64,000 nucleotides of DNA from Paraburkholderia gardini (GCF_907164575.1 NZ_CAJQYY010000015.1:87822-151821), one strand, 5' to 3'; positions 37,658-48,195 are shown, numbered from the stretch's first letter. Notes: a model not told the origin generated them from the letters alone. A program made the numbers and translations.

Positions 37658-38056
37658 ATGGTAGAGCCCGCAGTCACCGCCCACATTGGTTCGACGAATT
37701 TCCAGGTCCTGCTGGACGACGGCGCCCACACATGGATCGCCGACGAGCCTGAATCACTCGGCGGCGGCGATCGCGGTCCGGGGCCCGTTTCGATGCTGCT
37801 GTCGAGCCTCGGCGCGTGCACGTCGATTACGCTGAAGATGTACGCACAGCGCAAGGGCTGGCCGCTCGCCGACGTGCGCGTGACGCTGTCGATCGAGACC
37901 GGCGAGGAAGGCACGACAATCGATCGCAAGGTCACGCTCGAAGGCGACCTCTCCGGCGAGCAGCGGGAACGGCTCCTGCAAATAGCCAATGCATGTCCGG
38001 TGCACAAGATCCTGACACGTCCGATCTCGGTGCGCACCGGACTCACCGCGGCCTGA
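37658..38056 (+). CDS. OsmC-family peroxiredoxin-like protein
   Basis: 132 residues. The two OsmC/Ohr cysteines are present, in L-G-A-C-T-S-I-T and N-A-C-P-V-H-K-I-L. The family reduces organic hydroperoxides with lipoyl or thiol donors. The short form and lack of the Ohr-specific N-terminus place it in the general OsmC/YhfA group. GCAGGAG precedes the ATG. It lies 185 bp after the pirin gene and may be a separate unit. Confidence 0.85.
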   Translation: MVEPAVTAHIGSTNFQVLLDDGAHTWIADEPESLGGGDRGPGPVSMLLSSLGACTSITLKMYAQRKGWPLADVRVTLSIETGEEGTTIDRKVTLEGDLSGEQRERLLQIANACPVHKILTRPISVRTGLTAA

Positions 38057-38123
38057 TACCCATGCATAACCGGCGCCGATTGTTGATACCGGTTGCGCAG
38101 CGTCTTAAGAGGAAGCAGTCGTT

Positions 38124-38609
38124 TTGAATTTCGAACATCTGATCCAGATCAACGACCCGATGAACCCGCTCGTCGAAATCATGACCCGCGAGCAGTTATG
38201 GGAAGGGCTTGTGCTACGCGCCGAACAGCCGCAGCTCTTCGTGCTGGGTCTCGACAGTTGCACGATCCTCTCGCGTACGGACAGCACGCTCGAGCGCGAA
38301 CTGCATTACGGCGAGGCGACCGTGCGCGACCGCGTCACGCTCACGGCGGACGAAAGCGTGCGTTACGACATTCTCGCGACGCAATCCTATGTCGGCGGAT
38401 CGCTCACGATGTCGATCGAGCAGCCCGACGGCCTGCAGCTCTTCCTGCGCTTCAAGTACGAAACCACGCTGCCGGCCGCCGATACCGAAGACGAACGCAC
38501 CACCAGCGAGATCGTGAAATCGGCCTATCGCGAGTCGGACATCGACACGGTCCGCCTCATCCGTCAGTACGTGCAGGGCGGTGGCCAGGCGCCGGGCCAG
38601 TTGCACTGA
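38124..38609 (+). CDS. DUF1857 family (SRPBCC/START fold) protein
   Basis: 161 residues reading F-E-H-L-I-Q-I-N-D-P at the start and T-R-E-Q-L-W-E-G-L-V-L-R-A-E shortly after, which I recognise as DUF1857, a START-like fold with a hydrophobic ligand pocket. The start codon is TTG at 38124 with AGAGGA upstream; no ATG fits. 67 bp after the OsmC gene. No biochemical role is known. Confidence 0.78.
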   Translation: MNFEHLIQINDPMNPLVEIMTREQLWEGLVLRAEQPQLFVLGLDSCTILSRTDSTLERELHYGEATVRDRVTLTADESVRYDILATQSYVGGSLTMSIEQPDGLQLFLRFKYETTLPAADTEDERTTSEIVKSAYRESDIDTVRLIRQYVQGGGQAPGQLH

Positions 38610-38698
38610 TTTCATGGCGCCTGCCTGTGCGACGGCCCGCTGCGACCGTCGCGATGCGCCGCTTGCTTGATCGGACCCTGGCTACCGCGAGACACGCC

Positions 38699-40258
38699 TC
38701 ACGCATTGCCCGCGGCAAGCTTGTAGTCCGACAATCTGAATACCTCGACGGTCGCCTTCAGGTCGCGCCCCTGTTCTTCGAGCGACTGCGCGGCGGCCGC
38801 CGCTTCTTCGACGAGCGCGGCGTTCTGCTGGGTCACTTCGTCCATCTGCGTGACTGCCAGTGCAACCTGCTCGATACCGGTTTGCTGGTCGGTCGAAGCA
38901 GCGGATATCTCACCCATGATATCTGTCACGCGCCGCACGCTCGTATCGATCTCATTCATCCGCTGGCCGGCCTCCGCGACCAGCAAACTTCCGGCACGCA
39001 CACGTTCAGCGGACGTTTCGATCAGCGCCTTGATTTCCTTTGCGGCAGACGACGAGCGTTGCGCAAGTGTGCGCACTTCTGCCGCGACCACAGCGAAGCC
39101 GCGGCCTTGTTCTCCGGCCCGGGCAGCTTCGACCGCCGCATTGAGCGCGAGGATGTTGGTCTGGAATGCAATGCCTTCGATGATCGCGATGATGTCGCCG
39201 ATCTTTGTTGAACTCTGACTGATTTCGGCCATCGTGGCGACAACCCGGCTCACGACCGCGTTGCCCCGTTCGGCCGTGCCGACGGCGCTCGACGCAAGCG
39301 TACCGGCGTGCCGCGCATTGTCGGTATTCTGCCGCACCGTGCCGGTCAACTCTTCCATGCTGGCCGCCGTCTCTTCGAGCGAGGCCGCCTGTTGCTCCGT
39401 GCGCTGCGACAGGTCGAGATTGCCCGATGCAATCTGGCTCGACGCCGTACCGATACTCCCGGCCACGGCACGAATGCGCTGAACGATGCCCTCCAGGGAG
39501 CGGCTCATCGCGAGGATGGATTCCATCAGTTCGCCGAATTCGTCGACTCGGGTCACCGTCAGTTTCGCGCTCAGATCGCCTTGTGCAATTCTCGCCGCCA
39601 GTTGACTGACTTCGAGCAAAGGCCTGCGGATTGACCGGATCAGTGCAGCAGCACCGGTCAGTACGCTCAGTGCGAGAACTGCAATCAATATCGCCGTTGT
39701 CGCAAAGATGATGTATCGCTGACGTGCGAAATCTGCCTGGGCCGTCGCCAGTTGCTGCTCCTGCAGTTCGACAAATGTCCTTATCGCGTTGCCGTAAGCA
39801 GTCTGAACCGGCATGTATTGCTCGTGCAACATGGCAAGCGCTGCCGGCTTTCCGGCCTCGCTGGATTGCATGGCCACGACTTTGTCCCGGGTTGCCAGCA
39901 CCTGCCTGCGCAATCCGGCGATCGTGTCTAACTGCTTCCGGTCCGCGGCGGTGTGTGCGAGGGTGGCTATCGTCTTCTGCACTGCGGCGATCCGGGAAAT
40001 CGTCGCGGCGTTGTCCTTGCTGAAGACATCCGATAGCGCGGGATCGGCGCTGATAATCATTGCCTGCGTGCGCACTGCCGCAGTGTCCGCGAGCTTCGAC
40101 CACGCGTAAGCAACAGTCACTTTCGCCGACAGCATTTTCAGCGAGGTTTCCCGTTGCACCTCCATGCTCGCGAACCGCCACATCGACAAGCCAACGATGC
40201 CGAAAATCAGCATCAGCAGCAGCGCGGTTGAAATCCAGAGTTTGGTGGCGAGTTTCAT
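38699..40258 (-). CDS. Methyl-accepting chemotaxis protein
   Basis: 519 residues. A membrane helix (7-29), a periplasmic four-helix-bundle sensor (about 30-185), a second membrane helix (about 188-212), a HAMP domain, and a long cytosolic signalling coiled coil. The hairpin tip [23 protein letters not shown] is intact. Methylation-type Q/E repeats (L-S-Q-R-T-E-Q-Q-A) flank it. No C-terminal pentapeptide for CheR. Ligand unknown; the catabolic cluster 300 bp away on the same strand makes aromatic acids possible. Confidence 0.93.
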   Translation of the reverse strand: MKLATKLWISTALLLMLIFGIVGLSMWRFASMEVQRETSLKMLSAKVTVAYAWSKLADTAAVRTQAMIISADPALSDVFSKDNAATISRIAAVQKTIATLAHTAADRKQLDTIAGLRRQVLATRDKVVAMQSSEAGKPAALAMLHEQYMPVQTAYGNAIRTFVELQEQQLATAQADFARQRYIIFATTAILIAVLALSVLTGAAALIRSIRRPLLEVSQLAARIAQGDLSAKLTVTRVDEFGELMESILAMSRSLEGIVQRIRAVAGSIGTASSQIASGNLDLSQRTEQQAASLEETAASMEELTGTVRQNTDNARHAGTLASSAVGTAERGNAVVSRVVATMAEISQSSTKIGDIIAIIEGIAFQTNILALNAAVEAARAGEQGRGFAVVAAEVRTLAQRSSSAAKEIKALIETSAERVRAGSLLVAEAGQRMNEIDTSVRRVTDIMGEISAASTDQQTGIEQVALAVTQMDEVTQQNAALVEEAAAAAQSLEEQGRDLKATVEVFRLSDYKLAAGNA

Positions 40259-40555
40259 GCAACCCTTGTTCCATGAGCTGTCGCGATAGGGGCAACAGTG
40301 TTTAAGCAAGCCCGCTCGATACGTCCCGGCCGGATTACCGGGACGGGACGGCAAACAAATACATTCGATATGTCGCGCGAGGCCGACGCGATGCACAGAT
40401 GGCCTGCGATACACCGGGCGGGTGTCCGTTCGACGAGGCGATTCACTCGCGGCTACGCTCTCACGATGACGCTTCCCACACGGATGTAGCCGCGACGCCT
40501 GCCCGGCGAGGGACGCCGCGGTCACGTCCACGGCAGGGTCAAGCAACGTCATCTG

Positions 40556-41281
40556 TCATGCCGGCTCCATGCCGTGACGAAGCTTGACGGGGCCCGCCGC
40601 GGGAGAGCCCAGAAATGAGAGCAGTGCCCACGACGCATCTTTTTGTCTGGATAGCATGCAGATGGCCGCCGAGAAAACGGTGACGATCTGGATTTCAGGC
40701 GGCAGCGGTCCGAGAACATCGATGCCCGACACGTGCATCAACTCGCTCGACTGCTGGAAACCGAGTTCGACCTCCCCGCGCGCGACGAGCATGCCCACCG
40801 GAACGCCTGGCGGCGCCTGCACGATGCGCGGCGCGATGGCCTGCGCGATACCCCAGCGCTCGAACAGCCGGCTCAGATGCACACCGCTGGGCCCCGTCGA
40901 ATAGCCGATGCTGCGCGCGGCCAGAATCGCGTCGCGAACGGCCGCTTCACTGCCGATGTCGGGCCGCGGCGCACCGGCCGCCACCGCGACCGCGACGCCT
41001 GAACGGGCCACGTCAACCCGACTGGCCGGATCAATCCGGCCGGCTTCGACCAGCCTGTCGAGTGCGTCGGCCGCCAGCACGACGACGTCGAACGGCTCGC
41101 CTTCCTGAACGCGCCGGGCGGCGGCAACGCCTCCGATCGACTCGATCGTCACCCGCTGCCCCGACAGCCGCTCGTATTCCGGGACCAGCCCGGCGAGTAT
41201 CTGACGCGTGGCCATCGAGGAAATGCCGGTGATCGCTTCGCCCGTGGTGGGACCCTTGACCATGTTTGCCGCCCTCATCAA
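40556..41281 (-). CDS. ModA-like substrate-binding protein without signal peptide
   Basis: 241 residues of the periplasmic binding protein type II fold, close to ModA/extracellular solute-binding family 11 (S-S-M-A-T-R-Q-I near residue 21, then [12 protein letters not shown]). It lacks any signal peptide: the first 25 residues are not hydrophobic. ATG overlaps the ligK stop by 4 bp, so it is translated with the aldolase. There is no ABC permease or ATPase nearby. A cytosolic ligand-binding or enzymatic role in the pathway is possible; function unknown. Confidence 0.75.
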   Translation of the reverse strand: MMRAANMVKGPTTGEAITGISSMATRQILAGLVPEYERLSGQRVTIESIGGVAAARRVQEGEPFDVVVLAADALDRLVEAGRIDPASRVDVARSGVAVAVAAGAPRPDIGSEAAVRDAILAARSIGYSTGPSGVHLSRLFERWGIAQAIAPRIVQAPPGVPVGMLVARGEVELGFQQSSELMHVSGIDVLGPLPPEIQIVTVFSAAICMLSRQKDASWALLSFLGSPAAGPVKLRHGMEPA

Positions 41282-41961
41282 TCGATGTAACGCAGGCCCG
41301 CCTGCCGCAACGGTTCACGCATGCTGTACATGTCCAGACCAAGCACGCCCGAGGCCAGCTTCGCGCGCTTCTCGCCTTCGTTGGCCTCGCGTGCGATCGC
41401 TTTCTCGAACACCTTCTGCGCCACCGCTGCCGGCACCACGACCACGCCATCGTCGTCCGCGACGACGACGTCGCCCGGGTTCACCAGCGCTCCAGCGCAC
41501 ACCACCGGAATATTCACCGACCCGAGCGTCGCCTTGACGGTGCCCTTCGCGGACACCGCCTTGCTCCACACCGGGAACTGCATCGAGGCCAGCTCGCTGA
41601 TGTCGCGCACGCCACCGTCGATGATGAGCCCGCGCGCGCCGCGCGCCTTGAAGCTCGTCGCGAGCAGATCGCCGAAGTAGCCGTCGGTGCAGTCCGTGGT
41701 GACCGCCGCCACGACGATGTCGCCCGACTGGATCTGCTCGGCCGCGACGTGCAGCATCCAGTTGTCGCCCGGTTGCAGCAGAACCGTGACGGCTGTGCCG
41801 CCCGTGCGCGCGCCAGCATGGATCGGGCGCATATAAGGCTTCAGCAGGCCGACGCGGCCCATCGCCTCGTGGACTGTTGCCGAGCCGAGCGCGCCGAGCT
41901 TCGTAGCGACGTCGCCGTCCGCGCGTTTGATGTTGCGATACACCACGCCAAGTTCATACAT
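41278..41961 (-). CDS. ligK: 4-carboxy-4-hydroxy-2-oxoadipate aldolase (LigK/HMG aldolase family)
   Basis: 227 residues of the RraA/class II HMG-CHA aldolase family. Cleaves 4-carboxy-4-hydroxy-2-oxoadipate to pyruvate and oxaloacetate with a divalent metal. The core [14 protein letters not shown] (arginine and aspartate in the active site) and G-D-N-W-M-L-H are in place. Two bases after ligJ, one operon. RraA itself is shorter and lies in other contexts, so the aldolase role is favoured. Confidence 0.9.
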   Translation of the reverse strand: MYELGVVYRNIKRADGDVATKLGALGSATVHEAMGRVGLLKPYMRPIHAGARTGGTAVTVLLQPGDNWMLHVAAEQIQSGDIVVAAVTTDCTDGYFGDLLATSFKARGARGLIIDGGVRDISELASMQFPVWSKAVSAKGTVKATLGSVNIPVVCAGALVNPGDVVVADDDGVVVVPAAVAQKVFEKAIAREANEGEKRAKLASGVLGLDMYSMREPLRQAGLRYID

Positions 41962-41963
41962 GA

Positions 41964-42989
41964 TCAGATCCCCTTCTTTTTCAGTGCCGCGTCGAGACGT
42001 GGATACACGCGACGCGCGTTACCTTCGTAGATCCTGTAACGCTCATCCGCATCGACATGCGCGGCTTCGATGTAGCGTTTCGTGTCGTCGAAATAGTGGC
42101 CCGTCTCCGGATCGATGCCACGCACCGCGCCGATCATCTCGCTCGCGAACAGGATGTTGTCGACGGGAATGACGCGCGTGAGCAGGTCGATACCGGGCTG
42201 GTGATAGACGCACGTATCGAAGAAAACGTTGTTGAGCAGATGATCCTTCAACAACGGCTTTTTCAGCTCCTGCGCCAATCCGCGAAAGCGCCCCCAGTGA
42301 TAGGGCACCGCACCGCCGCCGTGCGGGATAACGAAGCGCAGCGTCGGGAAATCGCGGAACAGGTCGGATGTCAGGCACTGCATGAACGCGGTCGTGTCCG
42401 CGTTCAGATAGTGTGCGCCGGTGGTGTGAAAGCACGCGTTGCAGCTCGTGCTCACGTGGATCATCGCGGGGATGTCGTACTCGACCATCTTCTCGTAGAT
42501 CGGGTACCAGTAGCGATCCGACAGCGGCGGACTCGTCCAGTGACCGCCCGACGGGTCCGGGTTGAGATTGATCGCGACGTTGCCGAACTCCTCGACGCAC
42601 CTGACGAGTTCGGGAATGCACGTGGCGACGTCCACGCCGGGGCTTTGCGGCAGCATCGCAGCCGGCACGAAGTGATCGGGAAACAGCTGGCTTACGCGGT
42701 AACACAGTTCATTGCAGATCGCAGCCCACGTGCTGGAGACCTGAAAATCGCCGATGTGATGCGCCATGAAGCTCGCGCGCGGACTGAAAATCGTCAGATC
42801 GAGGCCGCGTTCGCGCATGAGCCGCAACTGGTTGCTTTCGATCGACTCGCGCAGTTCGTCGTCGCCGATCTGCAATCCGGACGCCTTCGACATCTCTGAC
42901 GGATTGCCGATGCCCGCAATCTGGCGGTTACGCCACGCCTCCAGCGCTTTTGGCGCGGTGGTGTAGTGGCCGTGGATATCAATGATCAT
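41964..42989 (-). CDS. ligJ: 4-oxalomesaconate hydratase (amidohydrolase-2 family)
   Basis: 341 residues, the same length as characterised LigJ. TIM-barrel amidohydrolase with the opening metal motif I-D-I-H-G-H, the middle H-V-S-T-S and the later [11 protein letters not shown] segment. Adds water to 4-oxalomesaconate to give 4-carboxy-4-hydroxy-2-oxoadipate, the LigK substrate. First gene of ligJ-ligK-ModA-like; a 105-bp A+T-rich stretch upstream (43000-43040) may hold a promoter. Confidence 0.88.
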   Translation of the reverse strand: MIIDIHGHYTTAPKALEAWRNRQIAGIGNPSEMSKASGLQIGDDELRESIESNQLRLMRERGLDLTIFSPRASFMAHHIGDFQVSSTWAAICNELCYRVSQLFPDHFVPAAMLPQSPGVDVATCIPELVRCVEEFGNVAINLNPDPSGGHWTSPPLSDRYWYPIYEKMVEYDIPAMIHVSTSCNACFHTTGAHYLNADTTAFMQCLTSDLFRDFPTLRFVIPHGGGAVPYHWGRFRGLAQELKKPLLKDHLLNNVFFDTCVYHQPGIDLLTRVIPVDNILFASEMIGAVRGIDPETGHYFDDTKRYIEAAHVDADERYRIYEGNARRVYPRLDAALKKKGI

Positions 42990-43094
42990 CGTCGCTCCGG
43001 ATAACTGGATAATTAATTGAATTACCGCTCGATTACTTGAGTGTGATGCGCCGGCTTCGCTAGCGAGACTCGTCTGCTACACAGGTGCCTCGCC

Positions 43095-44192
43095 CTAAAA
43101 CGTATGCTGCATGCCAACGCCGTATGTACTCCCCGATGGATTGGCCGTCAGCTTGTCGTACGAATAAACCACATACACATACGTACGTTTGGACAAGATG
43201 TAGTCGTACGCGATGGATCCGGTATTGCGCACGTTGCTACCGTTCAGCGGCGCGCTATGTCTGGTCCGCGCCCACTCGGCGATAATCTTGTTCGACGGCG
43301 TCAACGGAATGGAAACACCCAGTTCATACGTATGCGAGCCGGTCTCGACATTGTGGTTACTGGTCATCTGCGCGGCCCCATAGAGCTTGATCAAGTTAAA
43401 GTCGTAGGCCGCGCCCGCGAGGTAAAGGTCCTGTCCGGTCGACGGCGCGACCGCTGCTGTTCGTACGCGCTGCGCGGAGAACACAGCTGTCAACGGTCCC
43501 TTTGCGTAGGTCAGGTGCAAACCGATGTTGTCGCGGCCCTGATGCCCAGTCGTGCTGCTGACGCCGTAGATCGCCGTAGCCTTGAGTCCGCCATAGCTGG
43601 GTGAAACATACTCGACGGCGTTGTCCCAGACGGTGTCGCCGATCTCCGTATTGTTGTAGCTCGCGGTGTACGACTGCACGATCAACGGCGAGAACACCAC
43701 TGACGAGCCAAACGGATTGACGAGCTGCTGATTGATATAGGTCGGATTGGTCTGTTCACCGAACTTGAACGTGCCGTATGCCCCGGTCAATCCGACATAG
43801 GCGTTGCGCGAAAACAGGCCATCCGTCGTGTTGCGGCCCATCTGCCCCGTGTTCGGCCTGAAAAAACTTTCGAGCGCGAAGATCACCGCATTGCCGCCGC
43901 CAATGTCCTCGCGGCCACGCAGGCCCCAGAACGACGTTGTCATTCCGCCGCCCGCCAGCTGTACCGTGCTTGCCCGCGCCGTGCTCAGTCTCGAACTGTC
44001 GATATACATGCCGATCAATCCATACATCTGCACCGAAGAGGATGGGATCGCCGCTGTGCCAGCCACGGCCTTCGAATCGTCGGCGTATGCGGTGCGTGCG
44101 ACGAGCCCGCTGACCGCGAGCAATGCCACGGAAAAGCGTGCCGCGTTGAGTTTCGGAAGCGTACGGGTACGGCTATTTTTTATTGTCGTCAT
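43095..44192 (-). CDS. Outer-membrane porin (Gram-negative trimeric type)
   Basis: 365 residues with a signal peptide ending near residue 36 (A-Y-A-D-D). Alternating strands of a 16-stranded barrel, the early S-S-V-Q-M-Y-G-L-I start, the constriction-loop region, and a C-terminal phenylalanine (Q-H-T-F) are typical of beta-proteobacterial OmpC-like porins. Placed between dctA and ligJ, it probably lets the dicarboxylate or tricarboxylate substrate cross the outer membrane. Confidence 0.9.
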   Translation of the reverse strand: MTTIKNSRTRTLPKLNAARFSVALLAVSGLVARTAYADDSKAVAGTAAIPSSSVQMYGLIGMYIDSSRLSTARASTVQLAGGGMTTSFWGLRGREDIGGGNAVIFALESFFRPNTGQMGRNTTDGLFSRNAYVGLTGAYGTFKFGEQTNPTYINQQLVNPFGSSVVFSPLIVQSYTASYNNTEIGDTVWDNAVEYVSPSYGGLKATAIYGVSSTTGHQGRDNIGLHLTYAKGPLTAVFSAQRVRTAAVAPSTGQDLYLAGAAYDFNLIKLYGAAQMTSNHNVETGSHTYELGVSIPLTPSNKIIAEWARTRHSAPLNGSNVRNTGSIAYDYILSKRTYVYVVYSYDKLTANPSGSTYGVGMQHTF

Positions 44193-44238
44193 GTTTTGTC
44201 TCTAAACCAGTTTGTAATTTTTTGCGCGAGCGACTCCC

Positions 44239-44265
44239 GCTGCGTGCGCGAAAAGCGCACGCAGC
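44239..44265 (-). repeat. Hairpin between dctA and porin gene
   Basis: Perfect 11-bp stem (GCTGCGTGCGC, 44239-44249, with 44255-44265) and GAAAA loop. It lies downstream of dctA and upstream of the porin on the leftward strand, without a T-run in that direction, so it may stabilise or partly separate the two messages. Confidence 0.6.
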
Positions 44266-44299
44266 CAGCAAACACTCCGTTTTTTTGCCTGACGGCCGT

Positions 44300-45601
44300 T
44301 CAGTCGGTGCGTCGGTGCGACATGACTGCGTTCAGTTTCGAACGATCGAGTTCGTTCTCCCACGCGGACACCACCAGCGTGGCGACACCATTACCGATGG
44401 TGTTGGCGATCGCGAGCCCCGTTCCCATGAAGCGATGAATGCCGAGAATCAGCACCATGCCGGACACGGGAATAATCGGGAACACCAGCAGCGTCGAGGT
44501 CAGCATCACGAAGGCTGCCCCAGCCACGCCGCTCGCGCCTTTCGACGTCAGCATCGCGACGCCCACCAGCGTCAGTTGCTGCGTCAGGCTGAGTTCGATG
44601 TTGAAGGCCTGCGCGATAAACAGCACGGCCATCGTCAGATAGATATTGGTGCCGTCGAGATTGAACGAATAGCCGGCCGGAATCACGAGACCCACCACCG
44701 ATTTCGAACAGCCTAGCCGTTCGAGTTTTTCGAGCATCTGCGGCAGCGCGGCCTCGGACGAACTCGTGCCGAGCACGATCAGGATTTCCTCGCGGATATA
44801 GCCCAGAAAGCGCAGGATGCTGAAGCCGAGCATGCGCGAAATCACACCGAGCACCACCAGCACGAAGAAAACGAGCGTCACGTAAAACGCGCCGATCAGC
44901 TTCAGCAGAGGCACCACGGCGCCGATACCATAGGTGCCGATCGTGAACGCAATCGAGCCGAACGCGCCGATCGCCGCAACCTTCATGATGATGTGGACGA
45001 TGCCGAAGAACGTCTGCGCAAATTGATCGAGCATGCGAACCAGCGGCCGCCCGTGTTCTCCCATCGCCGCGAGCGCGGCGCCGAACAGCACCGAGATCAG
45101 CAGGATCTGCAGTACGTTACCGGTCGAGAACGCGCTAAACACGGTGTCGGGAATGATATGCATCAGAAACTCGACCGTGTTCTGATGATGCGCGGCGGTC
45201 GTGTAGGCGGCGAGCGCCTTGGTATCGATCGTGGCGGGATCCAGATTGAAGCCGGTGCCGGGATGAAACAGATGCCCCATCACGAGGCCGATCACGAGTG
45301 ACAGCGTCGACACCACTTCGAAATACAGCAGCGCCTTGCCGCCGACACGCCCGACCTTCTTCATGTCACCCATGCCGGCCATGCCGGTGACCACCGTGCA
45401 GAAGATGATCGGGCCGATCACCATCTTGACGAGCTTGATGAACGCGTCGCCGAGCGGCTTCATCTGCACGGCGAGTGTCGGCATGAAATGGCCGAGCATC
45501 ACGCCGAGAAGAATCGCGACGAGTACGTGGAAATACAGCGAGCGATAGAAGGGCTTCTTCGCGCTGCGTGCGGGAGAGGCCATCACGGCACTGTCGTTCA
45601 T
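44300..45601 (-). CDS. dctA: C4-dicarboxylate/proton-sodium symporter DctA
   Basis: 433 residues of the DAACS family. The serine-rich loop [10 protein letters not shown], the [12 protein letters not shown] motif and the A-S-G-V-A-G-A-A-F hairpin are intact. DctA imports succinate, fumarate and malate. In this cluster it may have been recruited for 2-pyrone-4,6-dicarboxylate or a breakdown product. Start at 45601 gives normal length. Confidence 0.93.
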   Translation of the reverse strand: MNDSAVMASPARSAKKPFYRSLYFHVLVAILLGVMLGHFMPTLAVQMKPLGDAFIKLVKMVIGPIIFCTVVTGMAGMGDMKKVGRVGGKALLYFEVVSTLSLVIGLVMGHLFHPGTGFNLDPATIDTKALAAYTTAAHHQNTVEFLMHIIPDTVFSAFSTGNVLQILLISVLFGAALAAMGEHGRPLVRMLDQFAQTFFGIVHIIMKVAAIGAFGSIAFTIGTYGIGAVVPLLKLIGAFYVTLVFFVLVVLGVISRMLGFSILRFLGYIREEILIVLGTSSSEAALPQMLEKLERLGCSKSVVGLVIPAGYSFNLDGTNIYLTMAVLFIAQAFNIELSLTQQLTLVGVAMLTSKGASGVAGAAFVMLTSTLLVFPIIPVSGMVLILGIHRFMGTGLAIANTIGNGVATLVVSAWENELDRSKLNAVMSHRRTD

Positions 45602-45773
45602 GACGCCGCTCCCTGATCGGCCGGAATGGCCGCAAGGGCCGCGTGGAGATGCATGTCGGTCATCGTGGTTTCCTGATATGAATGTTGGAGCGAAAAGCCG
45701 GTCAACCCTGGATTTTCGCCTGTCTGCCATTCTTGATGTGGCAGTTCAAAAGAGAGCGAAACGAACAGTTCGC

Positions 45774-46637
45774 TCAGAATCCGTAAAGCCGTGCCGGGTT
45801 CGTAACGAGCAGTTGTTCGCGCAGCGCCGCGTCCGGACAGAAGCGGAACAGCAAATCGACCAGTTCGCCGTCGTTCGGCATGTCCTTGCTGATGTTCGGA
45901 TGCGGCCAGTCGGTGCCCCACAGCACGCGATCCGGCGCGGCTTCGATCAGCGCGCGCGCGAAGGGAATCGCATCGTCGAACGGACGGCGGCCCGCGGACA
46001 CGCGCTCGGCGCCGCACACCTTGACCCATGCGAGCGGATTGCGCATCAGTTCGAGCAGTTGCCTGAACGGCTGCTGCTCTACCCCGGCTTCCGCACGCAC
46101 ACGGCCCATGTGGTCGATGACGAACGGCACCTTGATGCGCGCGATCCGCCCGGCGTATTGCAGGATGTCCTGCGCGTCGAGATGCAGTACGACGTGCCAC
46201 CCGAGCCGCTCGATACGTTCGAGCACGCGGTCGAATACGTCGAGATCGGGCGCACCGCCCAGATGGGCGACGAAATTGAAACGCACGCCGCGCACGCCGC
46301 GTGCATCGAGATCTTCCAGCTGCTCGTCGGTGACATCGCCGTCGACGATCGCGACGCCGCGATAGCGTCCGTTGCCGCGTGCAATCGCATCCAGCATCGC
46401 GGTGTTGTCGGTGCCGTGGCAACTGGCCTGCACGATCACGCCGCGGCTCGCGCCGAGATGATCATGCAGCGCGACAAGGCGCTCGAAAGGCGCGTCGGGC
46501 GGTGTATAGCTGCGGTCCGGCGCGTACGGAAACACGTCGGCAGGGCCAAATACATGGCAGTGTGCGTCGCAGGCGCCGGCGGGCAGGCGCTGAACGGGTC
46601 GAACGGGATGGGGATCGGGTGGCAGGCAGGATTTCAT
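45774..46637 (-). CDS. ligI: 2-pyrone-4,6-dicarboxylate hydrolase-like amidohydrolase
   Basis: 287 residues, amidohydrolase-2 family. The C-D-A-H-C-H-V-F-G-P motif near residue 24, V-I-D-H-M-G-R, and W-G-T-D-W-P-H-P-N are diagnostic of LigI, which opens the lactone of PDC to 4-oxalomesaconate. Two in-frame starts (46658, 46637) both lack a good ribosome binding site; the second gives usual length. Divergent from a LysR gene; a small hairpin (45754-45775) abuts its stop codon. Confidence 0.87.
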   Translation of the reverse strand: MKSCLPPDPHPVRPVQRLPAGACDAHCHVFGPADVFPYAPDRSYTPPDAPFERLVALHDHLGASRGVIVQASCHGTDNTAMLDAIARGNGRYRGVAIVDGDVTDEQLEDLDARGVRGVRFNFVAHLGGAPDLDVFDRVLERIERLGWHVVLHLDAQDILQYAGRIARIKVPFVIDHMGRVRAEAGVEQQPFRQLLELMRNPLAWVKVCGAERVSAGRRPFDDAIPFARALIEAAPDRVLWGTDWPHPNISKDMPNDGELVDLLFRFCPDAALREQLLVTNPARLYGF

Positions 46638-46770
46638 GGAACGTTGTCTCGATTTCATGTGCGACAAGGCGCGACTTTCTCTGGTGATACGCATTGTGGC
46701 CGCATGGATGGCTCGCTACAATCTCGATACCCAACTAGCTGATATGTGAATTTCGCATAGGCAATGCAAA
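46638..46770. promoter_or_regulatory. Divergent control region of ligI and its LysR gene
   Basis: 133 bp between two divergent starts. TTCGCATAGGCAA (46751-46763 region) fits the T-N11-A LysR box and lies directly before the regulator start, so binding there would also repress the regulator. Confidence 0.5.
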
Positions 46771-47712
46771 ATGGACCTGAAGCAACTCGAAGCCTTCGTT
46801 CACGTCGCCGAGCTCGGCAGTTTTACGCGCGCGGCGATTACGCTCGACACCAACCAGCCTGCCTTGAGCCGGCTCGTACGACATCTGGAGGTCGAGTTGC
46901 GGCACACGCTGCTCGAACGCAACGGCCGCGGCGTGACGCTCACGCCGGCCGGTCAGCGGATGCTCGCGCATGCGAAGGGCATCCTGCAGCAGGTGCAGCG
47001 TGCCTCGCAGGATCTGGACGAGTTGCATGGCGCGTCGGGCGGCCATTTCGCCATTGGCATCACGCCGAGTTTTGCGAGGGTCGCCACGCATGATCTGGTG
47101 CGGGGTTTTCGCACTTCGTTTCCCGGCGCGACCATCTCGGTGGCGCAAGGCCTGTCGACCTATCTGGTCGAATGGCTGATGATGGGCCGTATCGACGTAG
47201 CAGTTCTGTACGACACGTTCGATACGCCGTTGATCGACAAGCGAACCATTTTCACTGAAGAACTGTTTCTGATCGGCCCGGACAGTGGCGACAGATTCAC
47301 GGAGGCAGACCACGAGCCCATCACGACGATCGCGCTGCGGGAGATCGCGCGCTACCCGCTCGTCATCCCCGGCCGTATGCATGCGATCAGACGGATGGTC
47401 GAGGCGGCTGCCGCGGAGCAAGGCGTACGGTTGCGGATCGAACTGGAGGTCGACGCAGTGACCTCGATTCTCGACCTCGTCAACGAGGGCATCGGCTACG
47501 CGGTGCTGTCACTTAACGCGACCACCAGTGACGTACTCAAGCGCCGCTTCCAGGTGACCCGCATTACCGAGCCGACGCTCTTCAGCCGTCTTGCGATCGC
47601 GACCAGCAGCAAACACACGCTGTCACAACTGGCAATCCAGGCGATCGCAATGCTCGAATCCAGAATATTGCCGCTCTACGGCAATGGGCAGGCTCCGGCG
47701 AAAACTGGATGA
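46771..47712 (+). CDS. LysR-family regulator of the ligI cluster
   Basis: 313 residues. The N-terminal helix-turn-helix opens M-D-L-K-Q-L-E-A-F-V-H-V-A-E-L-G-S-F-T-R, the standard LysR beginning, followed by the effector domain (90-300). Divergent from ligI, so it most likely activates the cluster in response to a pathway intermediate. Belongs to the Nac/Cbl-like subgroup by overall look, but effector is unknown. Confidence 0.88.
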   Translation: MDLKQLEAFVHVAELGSFTRAAITLDTNQPALSRLVRHLEVELRHTLLERNGRGVTLTPAGQRMLAHAKGILQQVQRASQDLDELHGASGGHFAIGITPSFARVATHDLVRGFRTSFPGATISVAQGLSTYLVEWLMMGRIDVAVLYDTFDTPLIDKRTIFTEELFLIGPDSGDRFTEADHEPITTIALREIARYPLVIPGRMHAIRRMVEAAAAEQGVRLRIELEVDAVTSILDLVNEGIGYAVLSLNATTSDVLKRRFQVTRITEPTLFSRLAIATSSKHTLSQLAIQAIAMLESRILPLYGNGQAPAKTG

Positions 47713-47862
47713 GAGCCTTCGCCGATGAAAGGACCTGCTCCCCGCGAACCCGTTTGTCGCGCCCACTTGGGGTGGTCTCCCCGATGACAACTTTATTTTG
47801 CGCGACGCCTACGGCTCTCCCTATCAAAACCGGAATCCGATGAATTACTCAACATTGTAAAT

Positions 47863-47881
47863 AGGAATTGTTATCATTTAA
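47863..47881. promoter_or_regulatory. Fur-like site upstream of hemP
   Basis: On the minus strand it reads TTAAATGATAACAATTCCT, 11 of 19 matches to the Fur consensus with the central AATGATAA block intact. It lies 27 bp before the hemP start. Weaker than the bfd site, but placement and gene function support it. Confidence 0.5.
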
Positions 47882-47907
47882 AATCAATCCATCGAATCAA
47901 CCAACCG

Positions 47908-48195
47908 ATGCCACGAATGACAGACTTCACGCGTTCTTCCACGCTCAGCCTGCGCCGCTCGCCGAACGCCATGCTGACCAGCCGCCCGAAGCCCGCCATG
48001 CCGGGGCGCGACCTCGACGGTGACCGGAGTCGCAGCCGGAGCGAAGGTCCGGACCAGAGCGCGCCGGAGTCAGCCGGGCGCAGCGTATCGAGTGAGTCGT
48101 TATTGCAGGGGCGCAGCCACGTCAGCATCATGCATAACGGCGAAACGTATCAGCTTCGGGCCACGCGGCTCGGCAAGCTGATCCTGACGAAGTAA
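47908..48195 (+). CDS. hemP: HemP/HmuP-like hemin uptake protein
   Basis: 95 residues. The C-terminal 35 residues (S-S-E-S-L-L-Q-G-R, then H-N-G-E-T-Y-Q-L-R-A-T and K-L-I-L-T-K) match the compact HemP domain. In rhizobia and Burkholderia HmuP is needed to express haem receptor genes. The N-terminal 55 residues are low-complexity and the true start may be 47917 or later; no good ribosome binding site was found. Confidence 0.8.
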   Translation: MPRMTDFTRSSTLSLRRSPNAMLTSRPKPAMPGRDLDGDRSRSRSEGPDQSAPESAGRSVSSESLLQGRSHVSIMHNGETYQLRATRLGKLILTK

